Source: Mactra quadrangularis
Lineage: Eukaryota > Mollusca > Bivalvia > Venerida > Mactridae
Assembly (NCBI GenBank): GCA_025267735.1
Contig: CM046303.1
Location: 29,550,380-29,614,379, forward strand
Direction of reading: 5' to 3'
DNA: 64,000 nt
Notes under the pieces: generated by a model
Told to the model about the DNA's origin: nothing
The model's database searches: none
Seen by the model: the letters and a program-made list of their open reading frames with translations, nothing else
Translations under genes and position numbers: made by a program
In this document: positions 44,932-57,330 of the stretch, in pieces
Layout: each line of letters opens with the position of its first letter
Numbering within the stretch: position 1 is the first letter of the stretch

Positions 44932-45636
44932 TATTGTACGATTATATTGAACTGTCCTATTGCATAAATTAAAACGTCACATAACACAGAATATTTAATG
45001 CTCGGATTAACTCCGACAGTTCACATGGAATATATTGTTAGAACATAACACTTATGTATTATATATTATATGCAATGTGTATCAAAGTTTGTGTGGCCTA
45101 GTGGTAAGACGGTCGGTCTGTCAATCTTTTAGTCGTGGGTTCCTTATTTAAATCGTGGACGGATTTTGTAAAACACATTGCCTTCGTGCATCATGAAAAT
45201 CATAATAGTCTTTGTTAGTTTTTACCGCCAAAAATAGACTCTGTAAAAGACAACGCCCAGTAGCCCAAACGACACTGCCATTGAAACTAAATTCTATTTG
45301 ACATTGTTTGGTTTGTAGTGCTATTTATATTTCAAAAAGATACTGCATAAAATTAAACAAAATATTCAGAAAATTAAAATGCTAACAATAAAAAGAATAA
45401 AAAATTAAAAAGGCATCTGTAGATTCAAACTCGCGTCCATTCCAAAAATAGATGTTCTGAAGCGTTTCACTTTAACCGCACGACTATTCAATCGGATGAG
45501 ATATCGACACTAAATTAACCTACAAATTGTATTTTCTATTGCAAAAATTCTATATATAGAACAGGGAAAATAATATATACAGTATGCAATAACCGTGTAA
45601 TTATGCAATCGGACAGTTCAATATAATCGTACAATA
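44932..45636. mobile_element. 705-bp inverted-repeat element, TA-flanked, carrying a tRNA-like segment
   Basis: The ends are about 38 bases, TTGTACGATTATATTGAACT then GTCC(T/G)ATTGCATAA, in inverted orientation and nearly perfect, with TA at each edge. Inside, 45090-45165 has a tRNA-like A box (tggcctagtggtaag) and a decayed B box, so a SINE head seems to be inserted or captured. No transposase seen. Confidence 0.85.
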
Positions 45637-45746
45637 CAAACTGAATGAAAATCAACATTATCAATGTTTAAAACTGGATGTTGTTGATTTATTTTGGGAC
45701 TCCTTTATGAGAGGTGAACAGAATGAGGTTGTATGTTTATGGAGGC

Positions 45747-45760
45747 GGGGGGGGGGGGGG
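45747..45760. repeat. G14 homopolymer
   Basis: Fourteen uninterrupted G, preceded by ggaggc. Length is likely unstable and prone to sequencing error. A G10 tract occurs near 59524. Confidence 0.85.
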
Positions 45761-46019
45761 TAAAAATGTTTTGTTGGGGTAGGATTATTTAACAATTTTG
45801 TGTCCTGTTATGTACTTTTTAACAACTAGTCATAATTGTTTAGTGTATCAACTTTCATCTTGACTTAAGTTTTATTTAAGTTAGTACTCATTTTGTTTAT
45901 ATAAGATATTTTTGCACAGACACTTTGAAAATTAATACATTCTCTATACATGTGAAACAGATTCCTGAATTATGTGTTTTAATGAATATAAAGATATATT
46001 TACACAATTATTTCATTGT

Positions 46020-46260
46020 TTACTGACCACAATTTTGCTCCAATTTTCATCAAACTTGGTCAGGTAGCTTTATATCAATGATAAGTTGGGCAAATTTGAT
46101 AATGAGTCATCTGGGATCAAAAACTAGGTCATTAGGTCAAATTTAAGAGAAACTTTGTTTACACTCCAGAGGCCACATTTTGCTCGAACTTACATCAATA
46201 CAAACTTGAGCTGTATGGGGCCAACTGAGCCCATTAGTTTTATTTTCTTATATGACTGTT
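46020..46260. repeat. dispersed repeat of the 'ttttcatcaaacttggtcag' type
   Basis: tgctccaattttcatcaaac, ttggtcaggtagctttatat, tgggatcaaaaactaggtca and acactccagaggccacattt form a block resembling repeats I know as common in bivalve DNA. Only one copy is in the window, so its boundaries are approximate. Confidence 0.4.
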
Positions 46261-48044
46261 ATGGAAATGTTGAAGTTTAACATACATTATTGTTGCCAGA
46301 GTTGAAAAATACCTTTTATTATTATAGCTTTTGAGAGCCCCCTAGCCTCTAAACTTTCCTGTGTGTGCCCTTAGCTTACTGATACCTGATTGTTCTGTGT
46401 TTGGAAACCATAGTTAATATTTGGATGACTTTTGTTTTGTATATGATTTATTGGAGATGTTTAGATCTTAGTTTCATTAGAAAATGCAGAGAAAAGAGTT
46501 TTATTTGGGTAAAGACTGAAAAAAGATAACAGATCTGCTTTTGTCACCTGTTTAAAATAATCTTTTCTGTATATTTTCTAATTGTGTCCCTGTATTAGAC
46601 TTTGGGTTCTGTTATAGTTAAACTGGTTTAAGAATGTTATGTTTTATAATTAGATAGTGGGGTAAATATTGGTTTACTTTCTATGCCAGTCTAGTCCTTA
46701 TTGCTAGGTGTTTGTTTGTTGTTGTTGTCGAGTCAAAACATGGTAACTTCAATTCCAAAAAGTGAAGTTATGAGGATTTGACTTAAGACATCAACGATGT
46801 GTTCCTATGCCAAGTTTAAGATCATTATTATTTGTTTAATCCAGTACTATTATAATGAAAGTAATTTATATGTACATGTACCTGTGTATCTTTCTGATAT
46901 TTTCTTTATAAAAGAATAGATAATTATTTATGAAATCATTATGAAGAGCATTATCAATGTTTTAATTGAACATAAGTTACTAAATGCCTAATGTTAATAA
47001 TCTATGCCTAAGATATTAGTTAACAAATGTTTTCCATTCACTTTCATTAGTCACCAATTATTAGCAATGCCTTTTAATATCAGGCAATGTAATTATTTGC
47101 TGAAAAATGTACATGAGTTACTGTTCTAGAACTTCAACCTGATTTCATCATTTATCAAGTATTTTTGCACTAAACTTTGATGACTACATTTTAAGGTTGG
47201 TTGCACAATATCTTGAAATAACATGTACAATTATGTTTTATTTAAATTTTATGAGAATATGAGTTAAATTAGGTCACTGTTCCATTAACAGTATTTATCA
47301 TCACTGTTGGTATATTTATTTTACAGAAATCACTATTTTAAATTGTAAATATAACATTATGTACACCAATCATATTCAAACTAACACAGAAAATGAACAG
47401 CTCTTATTTTTATAGTTCCAATGAAACTTTTACTGAGAAAACATTTTGTTCATTTTATTGATAAGTGAACAATCTCTGATGAATGAAATTGGACATAACA
47501 CAGAAATTTTTTAGTAAAACAAAAATACATGCAATTTGCTCATTTTTCTTTTCTGAAGAAATTTAATGTCCTGCAAATGACCTTAGGTCAAGTGTTAAGT
47601 CATAGATGTCATTTATTAAGAATATTTTCCCCAAGCTTGGTGCTTTCATTTTAAACCTGTGTTTACAGACTGTCTACCATGGTAATATGTGACTATTGCT
47701 TGAATACATGCGCTTGTATTTCTGAAAATTTTCATACAACATTTGAAATATATATCTTTAAATTTGTAAATAAAATATATTTGCTATTTAAGTCAACAAG
47801 TTAAGTACATTGTAACATTTATTTATACTCATCAATGAAATCCTGTTGTTTAGAGTCTATTAACTTTTTGGCATAAACTTGGTTTTGCTTTATACAAGTC
47901 TACTGATCAATCGTCTGTTTCATCAATAAAATTTCAATATTTTCATTTTCAGGGCCAGTGGGTGGAGGTAAATAAATTACAAGCATTTTGGCAAGAAAAT
48001 GAACATTCAAATTGGTATCCATGGAGATGACAGAACAGCATTAT

Positions 48045-48128
48045 GATATAGCCAATCAGATGTCTCTTAGTATTACAACCAACCAATCAGATGGCTGCTC
48101 TTATATCAGCCAATCAGATGATAGCTAA
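48045..48128. repeat. three CCAATCAGATG repeats in the probable 3'UTR exon
   Basis: gccaatcagatgtct, accaatcagatggct and gccaatcagatgata, spaced about 33 bases. CCAAT is the NF-Y core, but in a UTR exon chance or an old tandem duplication is more likely. Confidence 0.6.
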
Positions 48129-49097
48129 TATATTTGAATTTGAATAATGATCAAAATGGAGCCAATACTGGAATTGAAACTCTCTGAGATTGATTATAAA
48201 GAGTGAATTATAACCAGGAATTTATCACTTTCATTCATTTTATATCATCATGTTATTTTGATTTTTTGTTTTACATCATTTTTTCCTGTTCATGCCAAAA
48301 ATTCATAATTTGAAGATAATTGCATAATAATTTTATTCTTCTCTATTGTTACGTTGATTATTTTATTCTAAATGTTCATATACAAAGCTACATGAAGTTG
48401 ATCTCTGACATTTTTCTCACAGCATAAAGAACCAAATTGTCTATTCTGTGATAAAAAAATATCTTTGAACTTTCCAAAAATGTACTTTTTTAAGCCTATA
48501 GATTTTGTGTTATTTTTTTAGTCTTTCTTTGATAACTTATCGTATACTTTGTGATTTACATTCTTATCATCCATTATAGTGTTTGTAGTTGTACTGAGTG
48601 GATGTAGATAAATTGTTTTATAAAAATATGTGATAAATGCGTTTACTTTGTGATTGAAGGCACTTGATGTATTTTGAATAATTGTTAAAACTTGTACAGT
48701 CGAAGCTGAAAATTTCATATGCTGTGAATAGCTGAAAGTTGAGAAATCTGTACAAAAACTTTTGGTTCGGAAAATATTTCTAAATTACATATCTTAATAA
48801 TTATTATTTGTGGAATCCTTTTATTGTAATATAAGATAAATGTTTTATGGTGAAATAGAATAATAACACTAGTTTGTGTGCATATGAATTCAATGATAAG
48901 TATATGTATTGTGGAAGTGTTTTAATGAGCACATATCTATGTTTATGTATTTTATTTCATGGTAAAACTGAATTGTAGTGTATTGACTTAGAATATAGTG
49001 GTATTTTTATTTGTGGCAAATTATATTTTATCAAACATTGTTACATGTATCATTGCATATTTTTTAAGCAAGATGTATATTTTGAAGGAATTATTTC

Positions 49098-49103
49098 ATT
49101 AAA
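49098..49103 (+). terminator. candidate poly(A) signal ATTAAA for prominin
   Basis: ATTAAA is followed within 10-30 bases by a GT-rich then T-rich stretch (tgtgtttgat and T10), the usual downstream element. Other AATAAA hexamers occur near 49854 and 51598, so the choice is uncertain. Confidence 0.35.
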
Positions 49104-49120
49104 CATTCCATGTGTTTGAT

Positions 49121-50780
49121 TTTTTTTTTCCTGAGGTTTCTTATGAGGTGTTATATACATGTATAACAAATTTGGTAGGTAACTTAAATAGTTTTAATTC
49201 AATGAGTACTAAAATGGGATAAATTAGGCTTTAATATTTGTATGATTTGGGTACACTATCCAAATTGTAGAACAAGTTTAGATGGTAGTTGGTGAGGTGG
49301 CTGTTTCAAAGAGATGTCTTTTGGACAGTGGTCGTTATGCATTTGAAGATGATTTTAAAGTAAGAGTTTTTAGTAACAAAAGTGATTAGATTGAACAACA
49401 GAAGGTTGTACATTGTAAATATTTTAAAACATAATATGAATTAAATACAATTAAATGTGTTTGGTATATATTCTATACATATAAGATATTCAGCTACACA
49501 GGAAATCTTGCCATCAGTTAAATTTCTCAGTCTTTTGTTTGATTTTATCAGAGCATTATTATTTTACGTTATTCTTTATGAAGTATTAAATTTTGTTAAA
49601 TTTTATGACAATGAATTCCACAACTTGCCTGCATAATGATATTTGTATAGTTTTTAGAGTTATTTATATTTGACCAATCATCATGCCATAGACATGAAAA
49701 TAAAAATGGTTTTACCTTTTTTTGTAATTTGTCATAAAATATACAAGATAATTGTGTCACTATACATTTAATATTAGAAGGCCTACAGATAGATGAATAC
49801 TTGAGATCTTATCCTTACCTGGCCCTGTCTAACTAAAATGCCCCATTTGTTTACAAATAAAGGGCAATGTAGGGAGCTCTACCTGAAGAAAATTGGAAAC
49901 ACTTAATGCCGTTTTACCCTTGGTCCATTTATATGCCTTAAAATAAGGGTTAATAATCATGATTCTTATGTAAAATATATGTATTATGTACATGTATATA
50001 CTGTATGTTTGTAAATATCTGAGTATGCTTTTTATACTTATGTGTATGTTTTAGACATCATAATTACTTATCATTTCATATTTTATTATCATATTTCTTA
50101 TGAAATCAGAAATGTTGGGGTTTAGTTGTTATGTTTCACATGTTTACTCAACTTCTGATTAGGGAAATACCCGGTATGTTTCAACTTTATATTTCAGGGT
50201 TTTATGAAAATACATTTAGGGATTTTTGTAAGAATTGTGAAAAAGACATGAATTTCTGTGGCCTTGAAACTTGGAGATTTTTTTATTAAGATAATTCATA
50301 TATTACATAAAATAAGAGGAAGATGTGATTAAGTGTTTGTTCAATCTACAAACTTTGTGGAGAAATAATGTCATTGTAAATATTTATGGCTTGTCACAGT
50401 CTGAACATTACCTCAATCACTTTTATGTTTTATATTTAGATCTAAATAGAGTGATTCAGATATTGACATTATTAGTTAAAGAGAAGTACACATTTTTTCT
50501 AATCTCAGGTAAAAGGATATAACAAACATTCCATTTTGTGTCGTGGCTTTAATTTCAGAATGCATTTTGAAACAATGGATTTAAATACAAAATGATAGAT
50601 GTCATACTTTGGATTTTAAATTTTTATGTAAGACTTGTATTCAAGATTGATTCCACCACTTTCACTGCTCACCTCATTTCTTGTTGTTTATTTGATACTT
50701 TATGTGAATATGGCAATATTTAGGCCTATGATTGTTTTCTAACCATGATTTTAATTGTAAAGTTATGTAGTCCTAAGTAA
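49121..50780. other. no gene recognised
   Basis: AT-rich sequence downstream of the first poly(A) candidate. It could still be prominin 3'UTR if a later signal (about 49854 or 51598) is used. Confidence 0.5.
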
Positions 50781-51225
50781 AATTGACCTTAAAACAATTA
50801 TTTCTAAAATGACCTTGACGTCATTGTGTTTTAAATGACCTTGAACTCATTATATTTAAAATGACCTTGACCTTATCATGCTTTAAATGATCTTGACCTT
50901 ATCATGTTTAAAATGACCTTGACTTTATCATGTTTAAAGTGACCTCGATCTTATCATGTTTAAAATGACATTGACCTTATCATGTTTAAAGTGACCTCAA
51001 TCTTATCATGTTTAAAATGACATTGATTTTATAATGTCTTTATTAAACCTGACCTTAAGATGTCCAACATTACCTTGACATTATGTTAGAAATCTATGTA
51101 GGTCATAAAAAGCTTTGACCTTATCATGTCTAAAACGACATTGAACTTGTGATGTTTTAAATGCATTGACCCTAAAAGGTTTAAAATGACCTTGACATTA
51201 TAGTGTTTACAATGACCTTGAGTTT
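50781..51225. repeat. 26-bp minisatellite rich in TGACCTTGA
   Basis: Units of about 26 bases (aaatgaccttgaccttatca tgttt). TGACCTTGA, the complement of TCAAGGTCA, occurs about six times exactly, with many one-base variants. Confidence 0.88.
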
Positions 51226-51639
51226 TAAACTGTTAGAAATAACGTTGACATTTATATGGTGTTTTAGATGTTAATTATGCAAAAGTTGATACATGTATGA
51301 TTGTATGTGTACAATAACAATTTTATGTTACGTCATGAACATATATGTTACAAATCTATTTACTATAGCAATCCAAATATGGTGCAATATGTGTTGAATT
51401 TGCTTTAATATTTACTGCCTTGTAATAATAGGTAATAGTATAATACTTGTTTGTTTTTGTGTACTAAAACATATAAGATTCTATAGTAAAAAAACTGCCT
51501 TTAATCATGGTGTAACATGGTTTTTGAATGTAATTTTATAAGGTTATTAACTTCATTGATAATATTTCTAATATTTTTGTTTTTTTAATTCTGTATAATA
51601 AATGGATGTTACTGTCATTTACATACTTGTTCATATTAT

Positions 51640-51760
51640 CGGGATGAGGATATGTAATCTTTCAGAAGGCTCAGTTGGAAGAGCGCTCGCCTTGTAAATA
51701 AAGTGTCAATGGTTTGAGTCCAGGTCATGTTGCATATGTTTCTTACCCTATGAAATTTTT
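51640..51760 (+). mobile_element. SINE with tRNA-Thr-like head, second copy
   Basis: aggctcagttggaagagcgc, tcgccttgtaaa and ggtttgagtccaggtcatgt, in the same flanking context (attat, gagga, atgtaa) as 57205-57330. Confidence 0.65.
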
Positions 51761-51997
51761 GAGTTCACTTCCTAGTAACCTGGTATGCAAGAATCAAGAA
51801 GATGAAGTTAAGATGTGACTGTAGTCTTCGTTGAACTAGCAATCTATTGACAGCCATTTTAGACACGCTCGCTACTGTTTTAATGTTGGTACATATACTT
51901 TAAGTCTCAAGTCTGTTTGCTCAATGTACACATATCATTTGTTTGTACATTTAATCTCCAAGGACTGAAGTGAAACAATTCTGCATGGGTGCAAGTT

Positions 51998-52015
51998 TTC
52001 AGGCATATGCCTGAA
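51998..52015. repeat. 18-bp perfect palindrome
   Basis: TTCAGGCATATGCCTGAA. A wider inverted pair (catgggtgcaag near 51984 and cttgcacccatg near 52113) encloses it, suggesting a small inverted-repeat element. Confidence 0.75.
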
Positions 52016-52293
52016 GTGCAGGCTTTTCACAACAAATTAGACAATGTTTTGCTATTAAATTATGAAGAAAAATGGTTTCAAATTACAGTTTTCTGGTTTT
52101 TTTTAATTTTCATCTTGCACCCATGATTCTGTGTGGCTTTCTTGTTAAAAATCTATTTTTTAATTATCTGTATCAACAAAGGTTATGTTCGTCCTTTTGC
52201 AATGTCACTTAACATTTGTAGTCTTAACTATAGATTAAAACATAATAAAAATAATGCAAAACTAAAATGCTTTTCAAAATAAACAGCTATCAA

Positions 52294-52499
52294 ATAGACC
52301 TAATCCAGAATTCAAATTTATGGATTTTTCCATCCGTGCACAGGCGGTACAATCAAAGTTTTCTACACATTATTGCTAAACAGCATGAACTATGGATTAA
52401 ATCCTATTGTTCTTTTTACACATGTTTTCATTGTAACAGTGAAAGTTTGTTTACACCGGAGGGGAAAACCCAAATATTTGAATTCTGGATTTAGTCTAT
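52294..52499. mobile_element. MITE with ATAGACC ends, copy 2
   Basis: Ends ATAGACCTAATCCAGAATTC and the complement ATAGACTAAATCCAGAATTC, 206 bp, clearly the same family as 28588-28792. Confidence 0.8.
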
Positions 52500-53746
52500 T
52501 TGTGATAAAAGTGATTTTGAAGGTCTACTGAGTGAAATGTCTCCAAATTTTGGTGGGCCCTGTATACTTGAAATAATAATTGTTCATTAATGTTATTTTT
52601 AAGTAAAATTGTTTTGCAAACTTAGAATTGTTTCACTTAAGCACCTTGGTTTCATCTTTACTGTCCAATATCCATTTATATATCCACATGTATTTTAGAC
52701 ATGTGTAAGAGTGATACTTTATTGTGCCTTTATCATGTCCTTAATTATCTTTATTATATTGTATATTTGTATACATGTACATGTTCTATCATATTTCCAT
52801 TTGAATCAGGAATTCCATATCAATTATTAGTTTATTATTATCTTTGTATAACATTCTGTACATTTAATGCAATTGTACATGTGAATTTGTTTGATGTTTG
52901 CATTTGACATTTGTATATATTTTCATAAAATTATTAACACCCAACCTTCCATTTCTAAATGTTCATAATCCATTCACTGATGGAAGGATTGGTGTATACT
53001 TGGACAAACATAGTCACATGTCCTTGGACACAAAGGATTACTTTGTTAAACAAGTTAGCCACTTGTCTAAGGGGATGGTTATGACAGCCTCAGCGTGATG
53101 CCAATTCCAAATCGGCATATTTTACAATTTATGATTTTGATTACATTCTAAATATCAACCCATATAAATCAAACTTTATCTTTAGTCATTCTGTGACTTA
53201 TTCATTAAAATGAACTTACAATGATTTTTGTCGTAAGATTTTTTATGAAATGATTTTCTGAAGTTAGTTCTCGTTATAATTGATGATGGTATTAAATGGT
53301 TGTATGTACATTATTGTTATGTTTTTTCAAGTATCGGTTACTTGATATTCAAATGATTTCACATTCTGTGTGCATGAAAGAGAGTCTAGTTTATGGTGGT
53401 TTTTGTTGAATTCTTTTAAAAGGAACCAGTCTTCCTTTTTCTTTTAAGTTAAATTATTATGTTTTCATCTGTGTTCATAAAACAGTTTCCTGGAGAAATG
53501 TAAAGTTATGTTTTTTGTTGCAATTACTTTGAGTTTTCTCTTTTTAAAATTTTATCTTGATATTTTGTTAAAACATTTTTGGTATGTGACTTAGTCATTT
53601 AATTTAGCAGTTTTATAGCATTTTATCAATTAATGCCATTTTATTGCAAAATTATGAAATTTTGTGACTTAACAAGGTTGAACCTTATACAGTCAAAAAG
53701 TGTTTGTTTATATGAGATATTTTTAGACTTACAAGAAGTGTTCAGT

Positions 53747-53955
53747 CACTGGCACCAGAGTCCCTATCTTATTGTCAAAAATAATGCGTCCTATATATAG
53801 TTCTCTGTGGATACATGTACACTACCTTATATATGAATATTATTATGAAAATATAGTTTTAACTAGTACACGGTAGTGTATAAAGGACCGATTGTTTGTT
53901 GACAAAATATTATATCTGTGCGTATTTAACGAGTGTGAGGACTCTGGTTCCAGTG
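53747..53955. mobile_element. hAT-like MITE with perfect 8-bp target duplication
   Basis: Ends CACTGGCACCAGAGTCC and the complement of CACTGGAACCAGAGTCC. TGTTCAGT flanks both sides (53739-53746, 53956-53963). It is 209 bp with no coding capacity. Confidence 0.9.
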
Positions 53956-54088
53956 TGTTCAGTATACAAAAGTGTAATTTGCTTGACATAGGCTTGTTTA
54001 CTTTATGTAAATTTGATTTGAGTTTAAATATTAACATTAAATTTTAAAATTGTAAATCTAACACCCATAAGCTTTTAGTTAAATGTGT

Positions 54089-54286
54089 AAAATATTGAAT
54101 CAGTGGCACATACATTAACCCTCCTTGCTGCTTTAAATACTCAATATTTGTTTGATAACCCATATACATAAATAGGGATATCTATTTCATTGAAAATGAG
54201 TACAAAAGTACTGTAGTGAGTATTTAAATCAGTGGGTTTTATGCAAGCCCCACTGATATTTGAATAAAAAATACCAATATTACTAA
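54089..54286. mobile_element. MITE family 'GTTAAATTTTATTCAACTG', copy d
   Basis: Arms cagtggcacatacattaacc and the complement around gtgagtatttaaatcagtgg ... ccccactgatatttgaata. The outer left end is decayed. Confidence 0.7.
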
Positions 54287-54535
54287 ATAGAATTTTTATA
54301 TAAGCAGAAGATGATTTGATATGGAGGGATGTGTGGTTACATTTATATATATTATTTTGTTACATTTTGTGTATGTATTTGTTATAACAGTTGATCATTT
54401 ATTATTGTCACATGATCAGAGAACATGTTTATTGTAATCCATTAAAAATATACTGTATTCTTGATAGAACTTAATTGTCTTTCTTTTGTTTCTTTACCAT
54501 TTTCATGGCGTTGTGTTTAACACTATAGCAACATA

Positions 54536-54914
54536 CACTGCCTTCCAAAAGTTCCTTCACACATTCACAATTTATATTGTACTTAATAGAATTTCAAAAA
54601 GTTGTAAAAGCAGTTTACTGTTAAGTGATTTTCAATTTTGCTTTTTTCTAATCAGAATATTTGTCTCTTGGATATAAAATAAAAATATCTCAAATTTGAT
54701 AATGGTTCATTGAGATAATTTGACCATAGTTTTGGAGGCTGATAAATAACTTAGGCTGCAACTCAAAAAAATAAAATGTACCAAAAGAAATTCCATTTCC
54801 ATAGCATGAATAATGGATGAAACCAACAGTAAAATGATAATACTTCAAATTTGAACTAAGAAATTGTAGCAATTTGATTAATTGTACTGTGAAGAAAACT
54901 TTTGGAGGGCAGTG
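54536..54914. mobile_element. Tc1/mariner-like non-autonomous element, TA-flanked
   Basis: Ends CACTGCCTTCCAAAAGTTCC and the complement of CACTGCCCTCCAAAAGTTTT, with TA at 54534-54535 and 54915-54916. CAGTGCCCTCCAAAAGT-type ends and TA duplications are typical of Tc1 elements. No transposase frame; length 379. Confidence 0.85.
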
Positions 54915-54934
54915 TATTGTTTGTGTCATATCAC

Positions 54935-55100
54935 ACTGGTCAGTCAACTGATTTACTTTGGACCTAGCTGTTAACCAGTAACTAGCTGCATACTTCTGTC
55001 AGTGACTGACAACTGCCCTATATGATTAAGAATCATTGGTAGGAGGGAGAGTAGCCATAGAAATCATTTCATGACAAAGCTCCATGAAAGTATGCCCTCC
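54935..55100 (-). mobile_element. SINE family A, fragment, minus strand
   Basis: gctgttaaccagtaactagc, gtcagtgactgacaactgcc, ttggtaggagggagagtagc and tccatgaaagtatgccct are the complement of the family tail. Confidence 0.75.
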
Positions 55101-56569
55101 CCACTTTGATTTGAAAATGCATCCCCCTTAATCAGAATTGAGAATTATAAGGTATCTAGATCTAATTTAGATATACATGTAAGATGTTGATGAAAGCTTT
55201 GTCTGGTTTAAGGTAAGTAAGAGAAAGTTAAAAAAAACCTGTTATACCATATATATCACAATCCACATACATGAAAACGGAATGATAAAGACCAGGGGAG
55301 ACAAAGTAAAAATGGTTACCCTCATTTATGAGGAATTATTTGATGTATTACACCAATATGTGGAAACCAGACAACGTGCTAACATAATTGTATGCAATCA
55401 ATAGAAAAATGATGGCCCTAGTTTGGATTTAACTAGGAACATCTCGCACTCAGCCAGCACTCTACCACATCACCACAAAAGAAAGCTTGTGGATACGTAT
55501 TACAAGCACTACATAATTATGCTCATGAAGTAGATTCCTTGAAATTAACTTATCAAAAAAGATGAGTCATTTGCATAACATTGCAAGTTACATGTAGTTA
55601 CCATTTGAAACAGAATGAATAAATATAAATAATTTATTACCCTCAGAAGAGAAGAAAATCAAGGAAAGCTGGTATGATGTGTTGGCCTCTATAAATAACC
55701 AAATACATGTATAATGCTGACATAGGTTTTTAAAAAGGTGTTTACAAAATCTTAAACACTATTAAACCCAGTTCTAAATATTCCTAAAAAATGTTATTCT
55801 TACCAATAAAACCAAGATTTAACATATTAAATAACATTGCCTAATTATTTTTTAAATCTAAGGGAAGTTACACAAACAGAAAAGTTGGCTTACAAAATGA
55901 AGAAAGATTCCCACATTCTTTTAACCTTTAGGTACAAAAAATCTCATAAAAAGAATTTTATGTTCATTTTAATTGTTTCTGAAATGGGTAGAGAAAAGCT
56001 TTAATATGATAAACTGTAAACTGTGATAAATTTTATAAATTAATGATGTAAAAAAATATGCTTTTTTCTGTTTTTTGAATATGGGAATTAATTTAACACT
56101 AACAGTGGGTATAGGAAAAATGTATAAAAAATCTCCATTTTTGACATCTTTAAATAAAATGAATATTCATGTTTCATTAATAAAAGTTTTAAAAAGGTTC
56201 TCAATTAAAAGAATCAGGCTTGGAGAACATTTATTAGTAAAATACATGTAATTCGTTTTTTTTAGATTTCTTTTAAGTTATTCTGTTTCTTTCATGCTTT
56301 GTCTAAGTTGTGTTAGAGATATTTTACACAAATATAATGTGACATCAGTTTTCTCTATGATGATGTCATTTATCTTTTAAAGTGACATCATTTTGACAAT
56401 GAAAAATATGAAATTACATTTTTACTATTATTTGACAACATTAAACATGCACTTCATAAGTATCTGTTTCGATTTACGTCTTTGTTCGTATACATTCGTC
56501 AAGTTTCGTCTCTTTAATTAGTGACACTATAAGATATGGATGGAAAAGTAACGATTGTATTATATCAAA
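55101..56569. other. no feature recognised
   Basis: Intergenic AT-rich sequence with no long frame, inverted repeat or tandem array that I could see. Confidence 0.5.
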
Positions 56570-56650
56570 CGGTTTGTAGGGCATTGGTAAAGTAGTGACT
56601 GTCAATTGAAAACCCCAGGTTCGATTCCGCACAGGTTGTTATTTTTTTAA
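56570..56650 (+). mobile_element. tRNA-like SINE head
   Basis: gggcattggtaaagtagtga (A-box-like) and ccaggttcgattccgc (perfect B box), then a T-rich stretch. An inverted partner lies at 56945-57035, so the two may be ends of one palindromic insertion or two SINEs. Confidence 0.55.
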
Positions 56651-56944
56651 TTTCACAAATACCAGTAACAAAGTAGCAACACTATGACTTACTTATTACA
56701 TTTTACTATAATTGACTAAATATTAATTATGTATCATTTTACAACATTTGTTGTGCCTAAATTATCATACTTTTTTTCATAATTTTGTGACATGGTTAAA
56801 GACTGAAGGACTTTCATACCGTAAATGGAAATGCCTATAATGTGTGTAATACACTTTTGCGGCAGGTATTTTTTATTAAATCATGGAATCTGTGCGCCAT
56901 TGTGTACACCTGTAATTGTAAAGCATGTACTGATTATGTTTAAA

Positions 56945-57035
56945 ATTGCAAAAAATAAGGTTTTACGTGGAATCGAACCTGTAACTTCTAAATTGTGAGG
57001 TGGTACTTTTTACCACTACACCAAGTCCATGCCTC
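56945..57035 (-). mobile_element. tRNA-like SINE head, minus strand
   Basis: On the minus strand: ggacttggtgtagtggtaaa and caggttcgattccacg, both polymerase III boxes present. Confidence 0.55.
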
Positions 57036-57204
57036 TTTGAATTGTGTCCTATCACTAAACCTTAAAGTAATATATTTGTGAATTTACAGAGATTTCATGC
57101 AGAAATTCATGACTATTTATACAGTGCATGCTTAATGTTGCCAAATAATACAATAAAATTTATTTTATTTAAAATGTACATATCCTACTCATGTCACTTC
57201 ACTC

Positions 57205-57330
57205 ACCTGTTCACATTATGAGGAGGACATGTAAGCAGCCAGATAGCTCAGTTGGGAGAGCACTGGCCTTGTAACCGTCCTGGATTCAAGTCCCGGTCTG
57301 GCTGCATATTTTTCTCAAACACGTATGACA
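57205..57330 (+). mobile_element. SINE with tRNA-Thr(TGT)-like head
   Basis: At 57237-57303 a 7-bp acceptor stem AGCCAGA/TCTGGCT, a D arm GCTC...GAGC and an anticodon loop CTTGTAA (TGT) are visible, with B box gattcaagtcc. The 3' side of the anticodon stem and the variable loop are lost (67 instead of about 72 bases), so it cannot be a working tRNA. The flanks match 51640-51760, showing a repeat family. Confidence 0.7.

Larger units (their letters stand above)
41764..47952 (+). other. PROM1: probable 3'UTR intron of prominin
   Basis: Donor gtaagtatt starts 10 bases after the stop codon and acceptor tttcattttcag ends at 47952. No coding exon was recognised between them. The interval carries a SINE, a Mutator-like MITE, a 34-bp array, a TA-flanked inverted-repeat element and a G14 tract. 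That the two sites are joined is an inference; only RNA data can show it. Confidence 0.45.
45637..47952. other. end of the probable UTR intron, mostly featureless
   Basis: Apart from the G14 tract and the dispersed repeat at 46020-46260, AT-rich sequence with no supported gene. Confidence 0.5.
47953..49120 (+). other. PROM1: probable terminal 3'UTR exon of prominin
   Basis: It follows a strong acceptor and has no long frame. Joined in phase 2 from exons 22, 23 or the internal donor of exon 24, it would add only ASGWR before a stop, so it is most likely UTR. Three copies of CCAATCAGATG lie at about 48050-48125. The end is set by the poly(A) candidate near 49098. Confidence 0.4.

Noticed and set aside
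47953..48027. Phase-0 coding exon GQWVEVNKLQ... of a separate gene
   Set aside because: It has no upstream phase-0 partner nearby and no family match; kept only as a possible alternative end.
57237..57303. A functional tRNA-Thr gene
   Set aside because: The acceptor stem is perfect, but the 3' half of the anticodon stem and the variable loop are lost, and the flanks are repeated at 51640, so it is a SINE head.
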